A DNA stretch of 35,239 nt from Oscillospiraceae bacterium. GTDB taxonomy: Bacteria; Bacillota; Clostridia; Oscillospirales; Oscillospiraceae. Positions 23,892-31,080 of the stretch are shown here, piece after piece (positions within the stretch are counted from its first letter, which is position 1; the number at the start of each line of letters is the position of its first letter). The position numbers were made by a program, and so were the translations under genes. The notes beneath the pieces are model-generated. The model was not told the DNA's origin, did no database searches, and saw only the letters and a list, made by a program, of their open reading frames with translations. The DNA lies in the NCBI GenBank assembly GCA_009778485.1, contig WRJQ01000013.1:1-35239 (forward strand). The letters run 5' to 3'.

Positions 23892-25385
23892 TCAGCGCAA
23901 CTGCAGGAAGTCGCGCACCGCACCGGCCATGGCGCCTACAGGCACGCAACCTGTGAAGCGCGGCTGCTTTTCGCCTAGGCGCGCAAGCGGCGCCGGAACC
24001 GGGCAGCCTGTCGCCCTTGCAAGCTCTTCTATCAGGTCCACGCCGTCCGGTCCGTGGGCCACGCCAAGCGCGTCCAGCACGCTGCCGCAGAATTTGAAGG
24101 GGCTGGCTGTGGAAACGACGACAGCAGGCGTGCCGTCACCGTTAGCCTCCCTGTAGTCGCGCAGCACTTTGTAGGCTACTGCGGTGTGCGTATCTATAAG
24201 GTATCCGTTGTTGCGGAACGTCTCGGCAATTGTGCTTTTCGTATCTTCTTCTGTGCAGTAGCCGCCGTAAAAGGCGCCCAGAAGCCTGCTTTTGACGCTG
24301 TCCGCAACTTCATATCGTCCTGTTCCCGAAAGCGCGCGCATATATTCCGACACAGCGCCGGAGTCTTTATCGGACAGCTCAAAAAGCAGCCTCTCGAGGT
24401 TGCTGGAGACCAGTATGTCCATCGAAGGGGAAACAGTACTGTAGAATGGCCTGTTGCTGTCGTAGACGCCTGTGTTTATAAACTGCGTGAGGACGTCGTT
24501 CTTATTGGAGGCGCATACCAGGCGGCGTATCGGTACTCCCATTTCTCCCGCGTACCATGCGGCGAGTATGTTGCCGAAGTTCCCTGTCGGGACTGCAAAG
24601 ACCAGTTCTTCGCCCGGTTTCAGCTCCCCGGACGTTATCATGTCGCAGTAGGCGGATACATAATAAGCAATCTGAGGGAGCAGCCTGCCGCAGTTGATCG
24701 AATTTGCAGACGAGAGGAAGTACCCCGCCGCGTCGAGCTGCGCCCGGAGCCCCTCGTCCGCGAATATTGCCTTGACGCCTGTCTGCGCGTCGTCGAAGTT
24801 CCCTTCGACAGCCATGACGCCAACGTTGGAGCCTTCCTGGGAGGTCATCTGGAGTTTTTGGATCTCCGAGACGCCGTCACGCGGGTAGAATACGAATATC
24901 CCGGCGTTGGGTGCGTCGCGGAAGCCTTCGAGCGCTGCTTTGCCGGTATCTCCCGAAGTTGCTGTCAGGACGCAGGCTTTTCGCGGCTCGTTTATCTTGC
25001 GCAGTGACATCGCCAGCAGCGACGGCAGCGCTTGCAGCGCGACGTCCTTGAATGCGCATGTCGGGCCGTGCCACAGTTCCATGAATGAGGTGGCCGCGTT
25101 CAGCCTGCGCAAGGGCGCGACGCCTCCGTCAGAGAATGCCGCCCCACCATAGGCTTTGTTCGCAACGAGTTCTATCTCTTCTTTGCTGAAGTCGTCGAGG
25201 TAGTACCCGAGTATTGCCGCCGCGCGCTCGCTGTAGCTTGCGCCGGTCAGCCCGGCGATTGCCTCCTGCGAGAGGCGCGGTATCGTGTCCGGTACGTAGA
25301 GGCCTCCATCCGGGCATATCCCCCGGCTGATCGCCCCGGCAGCGGCTACCGCCGGCGAGGCGCCCCTTGTGCTTTGGTACTGCAT
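23892..25385 (-). CDS. thrC: Threonine synthase
   Basis: ThrC converts O-phosphohomoserine to threonine with PLP. The 497-aa protein is of the long form. It begins MQYQSTRGASPAVAAAGAIS and has the N-terminal ISRGICPDGGLYVP segment. The PLP lysine is K113 in GPTCAFKDVALQAL, and SGDTGKAALEGF and VPTGNFGNILAAWYA bind phosphate and cofactor. I chose ATG 25385 because AAAGGAGG stands just upstream; an open frame continues 53 codons earlier but without family-like sequence. It lies 41 bp after yraN. No T-box or attenuator was seen in that short gap, so it probably depends on an upstream promoter. Confidence 0.95.
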   Translation of the reverse strand: MQYQSTRGASPAVAAAGAISRGICPDGGLYVPDTIPRLSQEAIAGLTGASYSERAAAILGYYLDDFSKEEIELVANKAYGGAAFSDGGVAPLRRLNAATSFMELWHGPTCAFKDVALQALPSLLAMSLRKINEPRKACVLTATSGDTGKAALEGFRDAPNAGIFVFYPRDGVSEIQKLQMTSQEGSNVGVMAVEGNFDDAQTGVKAIFADEGLRAQLDAAGYFLSSANSINCGRLLPQIAYYVSAYCDMITSGELKPGEELVFAVPTGNFGNILAAWYAGEMGVPIRRLVCASNKNDVLTQFINTGVYDSNRPFYSTVSPSMDILVSSNLERLLFELSDKDSGAVSEYMRALSGTGRYEVADSVKSRLLGAFYGGYCTEEDTKSTIAETFRNNGYLIDTHTAVAYKVLRDYREANGDGTPAVVVSTASPFKFCGSVLDALGVAHGPDGVDLIEELARATGCPVPAPLARLGEKQPRFTGCVPVGAMAGAVRDFLQLR

Positions 25386-25426
25386 AATCGTGGCCTCCTT
25401 TGGACGGGGTACCTGAACAGTTGCAA

Positions 25427-25819
25427 CTAAAAAGCGTTTTCTATGTGCTCGATGCCGGGCGAGGCCGTCGCTTCGCCGTGCGGCGCGTATATCTCGATTA
25501 CGTCGAAGCGGGGCTGCAGCGCCGGCCTGTTCGATGCCAGCCAAATGTTCGCCGTCATCTTGATCTTCCTCTGCTTGGCTTTTCCGACATACTCGCGGGC
25601 GTATGCGAAGTTTGCGTTCTTACGAAGTTTGACTTCCACGAATACAATGAATTCCTTGTTTCTCGCGATAATGTCGACTTCGCCAAATCGGCTGCGAAAT
25701 CCTTGCGCGACCTTGGAATAGCCTTTGCCCTCGAGGTACTTGAGCGCAATGCCTTCTCCCCAGTTGCCGAGCACCCTTGCGGCAGCACCGCCACGCTCGC
25801 TCACGCTCCGGCTCTCCAT
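25427..25819 (-). CDS. yraN: YraN/UPF0102 family endonuclease-like protein
   Basis: This 130-aa protein has the UPF0102 fold, an Endonuclease_5-like alpha/beta core. It has GEGIALKYLEGKGY, then FGEVDIIARN and FVEVKLRK, whose Asp, Glu and Lys form a nuclease-type active site, then KQRKI. Its role is not well established; members are linked to DNA processing or repair. The ATG at 25819 overlaps the rnhB end by 19 bp. A GTG at 25804 is an alternative start that would remove five residues. Its place after rnhB is the usual one. Confidence 0.9.
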   Translation of the reverse strand: MESRSVSERGGAAARVLGNWGEGIALKYLEGKGYSKVAQGFRSRFGEVDIIARNKEFIVFVEVKLRKNANFAYAREYVGKAKQRKIKMTANIWLASNRPALQPRFDVIEIYAPHGEATASPGIEHIENAF

Positions 25820-26439
25820 TTGCGCAGGAATGTCTCCCTGTGCGCGGCGCAGGGGCCGTACTTGCCAAGCAGCTCGTAGTGCTGCTTCGTGCCATAGCCT
25901 TTGTGCTTATCGAACCCATACTGCGGGTATGTCTTTGCCAGCTCTTTCATATACCTGTCCCTGCTGACTTTCGCTATGATTGACGCTGCGGCTATTGACG
26001 CCGACTTGCCGTCGCCGCCTACGATGCACATGTTCGCGCAGGTTATCCCCTCTGAGCGGTTGCCGTCGATGATGGCGAGATCGATACGCGCGCCCAGAGC
26101 TTCGATCGCGCGGTTCATGGCGAGGTATGTCGCGCCCAGTATGTTGTGTTCGTCTATTTCTATATTATCGGCGCTGCCAATGCCGACAGCCTGCGCTTTT
26201 TCGAATATTTCCTCATAGATACCCTCGCGTCTGCTTTCAGGGACTTTCTTGGAATCGTCAAGGCCGGCGATTTCGGCGCGATAGGGCAAAACCACCGCTG
26301 CGGCGTACACAGGGCCTGCAAGCGGGCCTCTACCTGCTTCGTCGACTCCGCATATAACCTTGTACCCCTCGGCAATCAGCCGCGACTCGTATTCCCAAAG
26401 GTCACGGCAAGGAGCCTTGGTCAAAACCCCCGCCATCAT
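25801..26439 (-). CDS. rnhB: Ribonuclease HII
   Basis: RNase HII cuts RNA in RNA-DNA hybrids and single ribonucleotides in DNA. The 212-aa enzyme shows ICGVDEAGRGPLAGPVYAAA, with active-site Asp33 and Glu34, then GLDDSKKV, a DEHNILGATYLAMNRAI helix, and later ASIIAKVSRDRYM and HKGYGTKQHYELL. The length is normal. Two adjacent ATG codons begin the frame and no ribosome site is visible; a small GC hairpin (CCGGCTGCGCCGG) lies in the 61-bp gap to rbgA. The gene overlaps yraN. Confidence 0.94.
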   Translation of the reverse strand: MMAGVLTKAPCRDLWEYESRLIAEGYKVICGVDEAGRGPLAGPVYAAAVVLPYRAEIAGLDDSKKVPESRREGIYEEIFEKAQAVGIGSADNIEIDEHNILGATYLAMNRAIEALGARIDLAIIDGNRSEGITCANMCIVGGDGKSASIAAASIIAKVSRDRYMKELAKTYPQYGFDKHKGYGTKQHYELLGKYGPCAAHRETFLRKWRAGA

Positions 26440-26500
26440 CTTGAGCCGGCGCAGCCGGATTTGTGCCGCTTTTTCCCGCAGACTTCGTCCAATACTTGCC

Positions 26501-27355
26501 TCATACTTCCAGCGTTACCCTGCCGAGCTTGCCGCCCCGGAACTCGTCGAGCAGTACTGCAGCCATGCGTTCCAGGTCGCGCTCCCCGCCCGGCAAAAGA
26601 AAACCGCGGTTTTTAGCCGCAAGTTCAAGCAGGTCGAAGCCGCTGCTGCCCGGGTATATTTCCAGCCTGTAGCGCTGCGCGATGCTTTCCGGGTAATGAT
26701 CCTTCATGCGGGACATCAGGTTCGCCCCAAGCGTTTCAATGTCCAGAATGCTGTCGCGTATTGCGCCTGTGAACGCGAGATTCGCGGCCACGGTCTCGTT
26801 CTCGAACCTCGGCCACAGGACGCCGGGGGTGTCCAGCAGCTCGACGCCGCCTTCCATGGCAATCCATTGCTTGCCTTTTGTGACTCCCGGGCGGTCCGAT
26901 ACGGCCGCCGCCTTACGCTTTGCCAGCTTGTTTATGAAAGAGGACTTGCCGACGTTCGGGATTCCGACGACCATCGCCCTTAGCTGCCTTCCGACCTGCC
27001 CCTTGGACTTGTAGTATTCTATCTTATCGGCGAGCAGGCCCCGCACGGCAGAAGTGAAGCCATTCACGCCCTTGCCGCTCTTACTGTCCGTAACAAGAAC
27101 TGCGGCGCCACCCTCCCTGAGGCGCGCCGCCCATGTTTTTGTCGCTTCGGGGTCAGCCTGATCCGACCTGTTGAGAATTATGAGGCGCGGTTTGCCCCCC
27201 GTCATGTCGTCGAGGTCAGGATTCCGGCTGGAAAAAGGAATGCGGGCGTCTATAACTTCGCAGACTGCGTCGATGAGTTTGATGTTGGCGGCAATCATTC
27301 GGCGCGCTTTGGTCATATGCCCGGGAAACCACTGGATGCTCACCGCTTCATTCAT
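26501..27355 (-). CDS. rbgA: Ribosome biogenesis GTPase YlqF/RbgA
   Basis: RbgA is a circularly permuted GTPase for late 50S assembly. In this 284-aa form G4 comes first (NRSD, 62-65, where NKxD is usual), then G1 GIPNVGKS (131-138) and G3 DTPG (175-178). The N-terminus (IQWFPGHMTKARRM) and C-terminal helical domain match the family. ATG 27355 was chosen because it gives the conserved N-terminus and has GGGAG upstream; 32 further open codons before it are not family-like. It follows lepB by 7 bp. Confidence 0.93.
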   Translation of the reverse strand: MNEAVSIQWFPGHMTKARRMIAANIKLIDAVCEVIDARIPFSSRNPDLDDMTGGKPRLIILNRSDQADPEATKTWAARLREGGAAVLVTDSKSGKGVNGFTSAVRGLLADKIEYYKSKGQVGRQLRAMVVGIPNVGKSSFINKLAKRKAAAVSDRPGVTKGKQWIAMEGGVELLDTPGVLWPRFENETVAANLAFTGAIRDSILDIETLGANLMSRMKDHYPESIAQRYRLEIYPGSSGFDLLELAAKNRGFLLPGGERDLERMAAVLLDEFRGGKLGRVTLEV

Positions 27356-27362
27356 AATAGGG

Positions 27363-28052
27363 TTAACTCCCTCTGACAAATCCGGCGCGCCGCCAATCCC
27401 TCGGGTTATCTTCGTCGCCGCCCGGCACGAGCAGGAACAGCACCTTGCCAAGGATGTATCTGGTATCTACCTGACCAACCCTGTTGTCGCGGCTGTCGGA
27501 AGAGCGGTTCCTGTTGTCGCCCATGACGAACACATGCCCTTCCTTGACGGTCAGCGGGCCAATGAAGTCGGCCCTGTTGATAGTCCGCTCGTTAATGTAC
27601 GGCTCGTCCAGCAGCCTGCCGTCGACAAAAACTTCGCCGGTGTCGAAGTTGATGTCCACGACCTGCCCTTCGACGGCTATGACGCGCTTGACGAGCGGGG
27701 TTTCGCCAAAGTTGCCGGTGGGCGACTGGAAGATGATTATATCCCCATACTTTGGCGTATAGTACAGGCTCGTCATAACGACCCTGTCGCGGTCGTGGAG
27801 CGTCTGCAGCATAGAGCTGCCGTCGACTCCGATAGTCCTGCCGAGGAACACGAATATGAAGATTGCGGCAATGACTGCCATGACGACGCATTGCAGCCAG
27901 TCGAAAATCTCCATTTTTGTCTTCTCGTATTTTGTTGCGGGCTCCGGCGCGTCTGCTGCGGATACCTCCGCCTGCGCGCCGTCCCCCTCTTCGAAATCGT
28001 TTGCCTCCGCTTCATCAGCGGCGGCGGTATAATCCCTGTCGTTCTCACCCAT
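27363..28052 (-). CDS. lepB: Signal peptidase I
   Basis: LepB removes Sec signal peptides at the outer face of the membrane. After an acidic cytoplasmic N-terminus of about 47 residues there is one membrane span. Then come the Ser-Lys dyad motifs GSSMLQTL (catalytic Ser about residue 80) and PLVKRVIAVEG (Lys about 122), and GDNRNRSSDSR. The usual Pro of SMxPTL is replaced by Gln. I prefer ATG 28052 over ATG 28058 because GAGGG then stands 8 nt upstream. It lies 22 bp after rplS and 7 bp before rbgA. Confidence 0.94.
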   Translation of the reverse strand: MGENDRDYTAAADEAEANDFEEGDGAQAEVSAADAPEPATKYEKTKMEIFDWLQCVVMAVIAAIFIFVFLGRTIGVDGSSMLQTLHDRDRVVMTSLYYTPKYGDIIIFQSPTGNFGETPLVKRVIAVEGQVVDINFDTGEVFVDGRLLDEPYINERTINRADFIGPLTVKEGHVFVMGDNRNRSSDSRDNRVGQVDTRYILGKVLFLLVPGGDEDNPRDWRRAGFVRGS

Positions 28053-28074
28053 CAGCATTTGCCCTCAAAGAATG

Positions 28075-28422
28075 TCAGGAGCCGATTCTCTCCTTGACCC
28101 TGGCTTTCTTGCCAACTTTGCCCCTGAGATAGTAAAGCTTCGCCCTTCTGACCTTGCCGCGCCTGACAGTATCGATGGAAACGATGGTAGGCGAATGCAC
28201 GGGGAAGACTTTCTCGCAGCCGACGTTGTAAGTGATGCGGCGTACTGTGATCGTTTCGTTGATGCCGCCATGCTTTTTCGCGATTATAAGGCCTTCAAAA
28301 ACTTGATTCCTCTCGCGGTTGCCTTCTTTAATTCGTACTGTCACCCTGACTGTATCGCCGACATTCATCGGCGGAAGTTCCGGCTTTAAGTACTGCTCGC
28401 TGAGCGTTTTTACTAGATCCAT
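28075..28422 (-). CDS. rplS: 50S ribosomal protein L19
   Basis: L19 sits at the 30S-50S interface. The 115-aa protein begins MDLVKTLSEQYLKPELPPMN and carries VGDTVRVTVRIKEGNRERNQ, FEGLIIAKKHGG, TVRRITYNVGCEKVFPVHSP and a basic end, all canonical. ATG 28422 was chosen because AGGAGG lies 9 nt upstream and the family N-terminus begins there. A clear promoter lies just before it, so rplS is the first gene of the minus-strand block. Confidence 0.97.
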   Translation of the reverse strand: MDLVKTLSEQYLKPELPPMNVGDTVRVTVRIKEGNRERNQVFEGLIIAKKHGGINETITVRRITYNVGCEKVFPVHSPTIVSIDTVRRGKVRRAKLYYLRGKVGKKARVKERIGS

Positions 28423-28451
28423 TTCAGTTCTCCTCCTTGACGCACCAAAGG

Positions 28452-28480
28452 ATACTACCACAAACGTACGCGCAATGCAA
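28452..28480 (-). promoter_or_regulatory. Sigma-A-type promoter of rplS
   Basis: On the minus strand TTGCAT is followed by 17 bp and TAGTAT, with an extended -10 TG. The expected transcript starts about 25 nt before the L19 start codon. It is divergent from the rhomboid-like gene, whose own -10 is 62 bp away. Confidence 0.65.
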
Positions 28481-28538
28481 GCGAAAATAACGAAAAAAGA
28501 AATATTTTGTGAATATGGAGCGAAACGGGCTATGCTGT

Positions 28539-28547
28539 GTTATACTA
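28539..28547 (+). promoter_or_regulatory. Extended -10 promoter of the rhomboid-like gene
   Basis: TGTTATACT is an extended -10 element 60 bp upstream of the TTG start at 28608. No good -35 is seen at 16-18 bp, which is allowed for extended -10 promoters. A small hairpin (GCGCCTGCGGCGC) lies directly before the GGGGAG ribosome site. Confidence 0.45.
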
Positions 28548-28607
28548 CAGTTATGGGACTGTGCCCTATAACCCATCACGCGCCTGCGGCGCGGGGAGTG
28601 ACGTAAT

Positions 28608-29489
28608 TTGAAAGCTCTGAACAAAGCGATCGACAAATTCTGCTTAAAGCACCGCCGCTTCGGAATACCGAGGCTGATGCTTTACATTGTCATAGTTTCT
28701 GCGGTCGTCTATCTCATCGACTGGATGGACACGACCGGGCAGTTGCTGCCGCTGCTCGCGTTCTCCCCCGGCAGGATACTCGGCGGCGAGGTATGGCGGC
28801 TCATAACCTGGGTGTTCTGCCCGCTCAGGGACAACATCTTCCTGACCGCAATCATGCTCTACTTCTACTACTTCATAGGCAGCTCTTTGGAACGCGAATG
28901 GGGTACCGCCAAGTTCACGCTCTACTACCTGTCCGGCGTGCTGTTCAATATAATTTTCGGCTTTCTGATATATTATGCGTTCGGCGGCCCTGCGGTGCTG
29001 GGGGCAAAGAGCCTCATATGGCTATCTCCGACATACCTCAACCTGTCCATGTTCTTCGCGTTCGCCTCTTTGTTCCCCGAGCAGAGGGTCATGCTTTTCT
29101 TCATAATCCCGGTGAAGATAAAGTGGTTGGCTCTCGTCGACGCGGTCCTGTTCGTGTATACGATAATCTCCGGCTTCGTCACCGGGCTGATCATCGAAGC
29201 GCTCCTGCCTATCGTCGCCCTGCTCAACTTCGTCATCATCTGCGGTTATGACGTTATAACGATGCTCAGGCCGCTCAGGGCACGCGCGTCGCCCGGCGCC
29301 ATTAACTTCAAATCTGCAGCAAAGCAGGCCAAGCGCGACCAGGAAAGCAAAGATTACAGGCACAAATGCTCCGTCTGCGGAAGAACCGACACCGGCAACC
29401 CTGAGCTGGAGTTCCGCTATTGCTCGCGCTGCAACGGCTACCACTGCTTCTGCAGCGAGCACATCAACAGCCACGTCCATTTCAAATAA
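28608..29489 (+). CDS. Rhomboid-like membrane protein with C-terminal Cys/His cluster
   Basis: This 293-aa protein has five to six hydrophobic segments (about 24-42, 55-75, 82-100, 104-124, 140-155 and 175-215) laid out as in rhomboid or derlin-like proteins: RLITWVFCP on entry, then SSLEREWGTAKFTLYYLSG and FPEQRVMLFFIIPVKIKWLAL. The GxSG serine of active rhomboid proteases is not visible, so it may not be a protease. The C-terminus is cytosolic-looking and ends in a zinc-binding candidate, CSVCG followed by YCSRC and HCFCSEH. The start is TTG 28608, with GGGGAG 9 nt upstream. The PLP enzyme gene follows after 3 bp. The exact function is unknown. Confidence 0.75.
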   Translation: MKALNKAIDKFCLKHRRFGIPRLMLYIVIVSAVVYLIDWMDTTGQLLPLLAFSPGRILGGEVWRLITWVFCPLRDNIFLTAIMLYFYYFIGSSLEREWGTAKFTLYYLSGVLFNIIFGFLIYYAFGGPAVLGAKSLIWLSPTYLNLSMFFAFASLFPEQRVMLFFIIPVKIKWLALVDAVLFVYTIISGFVTGLIIEALLPIVALLNFVIICGYDVITMLRPLRARASPGAINFKSAAKQAKRDQESKDYRHKCSVCGRTDTGNPELEFRYCSRCNGYHCFCSEHINSHVHFK

Positions 29490-29492
29490 CCT

Positions 29493-30620
29493 ATGAATGA
29501 TTCATTATTCAACAAAATCATGCACTACGCGCAAAGCGGCGTCTACCCCATGCATATGCCCGGGCATAAGCGCGACGGAGCGCTTTTCCCCGGCCTGCCG
29601 TATAGCATCGACATCACTGAGATAGAAGGCTTTGACGACCTGCACAATCCGAGCGGCGTGCTGCTGGAAACAGCGCAGCTCGCGGCCGCGTTGTACGGCA
29701 GCGATCAGGCCTTTCTGCTTGTTAACGGTTCGACAGCGGGCATTCTAGCGGCTATCGGCGCCCTGGCGGAGCGAGGCGACCGCATTCTTTGCCAGGAGGG
29801 CAGCCACAGATCGGTCGCGAACGCAGCCTCGCTTTTCGGGCTGGACGTTGTCTGGCTCGAAGCGCTCAAGGACGAAGCTTCAGGCATCGCGCTGGGGGCG
29901 ACGCCCGGATCGGTCGCTCGCGCCCTGGCGGAGCATAGCGGCATAAAGCTTGTCGTCGTCACTTCTCCGACATACGAGGGCGCCGTGAGCGACCTGCCGG
30001 CCATAGCCGCAGCAGCGCATGAGCGAGGCGTCCCCCTGCTCGTCGACAGCGCGCACGGGGCGCACCTCGGCTTCTCGGGAGGCTTCCCCGAAAACGCGGT
30101 CAAGTCCGGGGCGGACGCTGTTGTTATGAGCCTGCACAAGACTCTCCCCGCGCTCACGCAGTGCTCGCTCCTGCACGTCCGGCGCGAACATGCGCCCGGC
30201 ATTGCCCGCATGCTTTCCATACTGCAGACAAGCAGCCCCTCATATGCGCTCATGTCATCTATCGACATTTGCCTCAGGCTGCTCGATTATGCTTCGGAGA
30301 ACCTTTTCACGCGTTATGAGGAGCTCCTCTCCGTGTTCTACGGTAAAATGCGCGGCTTGTCCTCGCTATCGCTCCTGTGGAGCGATCTTCGCGGCGCCCC
30401 TTCGGCTGCCTTCGATTACGACCCCGGAAAAATAGTCATATTGACAAAGAAATCCGCGCTTTGCGGCGCGGATCTCGCGGAAATGCTGCGTAAGGATTAT
30501 CTCATCGAAACGGAACTCGCACGGGGCGGATATGTCATCGCCATGACAAGCATTTGCGACACGCTCGAAGGTTATGACCGCCTGGCCTCGGCCCTGCTGT
30601 CGATCGATTCCGGGTTGTAG
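29493..30620 (+). CDS. Orn/Lys/Arg decarboxylase-family PLP enzyme (short form)
   Basis: This 375-aa fold-type I PLP enzyme has MHMPGHKRD near the N-terminus and NGSTAGILAAIGAL and GSHRSVAN for cofactor phosphate and stacking. VDSAHGAHLGF carries Asp185 and His188, and SLHKT holds the PLP lysine K216. This is the major domain of the Orn/Lys/Arg decarboxylase group. It is shorter than the roughly 480-aa Firmicute relatives, lacking most of the C-terminal domain, so substrate and activity are uncertain (amino acid decarboxylation is the family default). It starts 3 bp after the rhomboid-like gene with no obvious ribosome site, implying translational coupling. Confidence 0.85.
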   Translation: MNDSLFNKIMHYAQSGVYPMHMPGHKRDGALFPGLPYSIDITEIEGFDDLHNPSGVLLETAQLAAALYGSDQAFLLVNGSTAGILAAIGALAERGDRILCQEGSHRSVANAASLFGLDVVWLEALKDEASGIALGATPGSVARALAEHSGIKLVVVTSPTYEGAVSDLPAIAAAAHERGVPLLVDSAHGAHLGFSGGFPENAVKSGADAVVMSLHKTLPALTQCSLLHVRREHAPGIARMLSILQTSSPSYALMSSIDICLRLLDYASENLFTRYEELLSVFYGKMRGLSSLSLLWSDLRGAPSAAFDYDPGKIVILTKKSALCGADLAEMLRKDYLIETELARGGYVIAMTSICDTLEGYDRLASALLSIDSGL

Positions 30621-30695
30621 CGCAGAGCCGGAGGCCGCACCGCACGATCCGGAAGCGCCGCACGAGAGTAGTGGTTCACGAAAAATGCATCGCTC

Positions 30696-31079
30696 TCAGA
30701 ACAACTCGCCGAAATCGACGACCCCGTCGCTATCGCGGTCCTCTCCCGGGAACATCGACAGGATGCCCTCCTCTGCTGTATACATGACCCCGTAGATGTT
30801 CATGCTCTTATCAAAACCAACAAGGTACACGGCGTCGGCCAGGTCAGCGAGTTTCCGCACCGACGCCGTGTTTTTCTCATCCTTGGGGAACTGCCTCTGC
30901 CCTCCCCCCGGGGCGCCGGATGTATGGGAGAACAAATGGTACTGGCCGTCCGTATCTACGGCGTAGAGGAAATCATTACCGGAGCGAAAGGCGACCATAT
31001 TACCAAGCGAAAGCTCCTGCAGCGCGCGCTCCCCGTCTTTCGGCAGGACGTTAAGGTCGATGTTTTCGAAATCTCCCAT
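30696..31079 (-). CDS. Hypothetical protein ending in an EF-hand-type calcium loop
   Basis: This 127-aa protein has no recognised family. ATG 31079 was chosen because it stands one base after the DUF4349 stop, with AGGAGG overlapping that stop; a start 26 codons earlier would overlap the previous gene. The sequence looks like one small beta-rich domain (LGNMVAFRSGNDFLYAVDTD, YHLFSHTSGAPGGG, ADAVYLVGFD). It ends DRDSDGVVDFGELF, which fits the DxDxDGxxDxxE calcium-binding loop at every ligand position. No signal peptide is seen, so it is probably cytoplasmic. It is coupled to the lipoprotein gene. Confidence 0.7.
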   Translation of the reverse strand: MGDFENIDLNVLPKDGERALQELSLGNMVAFRSGNDFLYAVDTDGQYHLFSHTSGAPGGGQRQFPKDEKNTASVRKLADLADAVYLVGFDKSMNIYGVMYTAEEGILSMFPGEDRDSDGVVDFGELF

Positions 31080-31080
31080 G

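Noticed and set aside
25386-25426. Possible T-box or attenuator for thrC
   Set aside because: The gap to yraN is 41 bp and contains only a ribosome site.
23892-25544. Longer thrC product starting at 25544
   Set aside because: The first 53 residues are not threonine synthase-like and the ATG at 25385 has a strong ribosome site.
28423-28500. Possible riboswitch or ribosomal leader before rplS
   Set aside because: The predicted transcript leader is only about 25-30 nt, too short for a structured switch.
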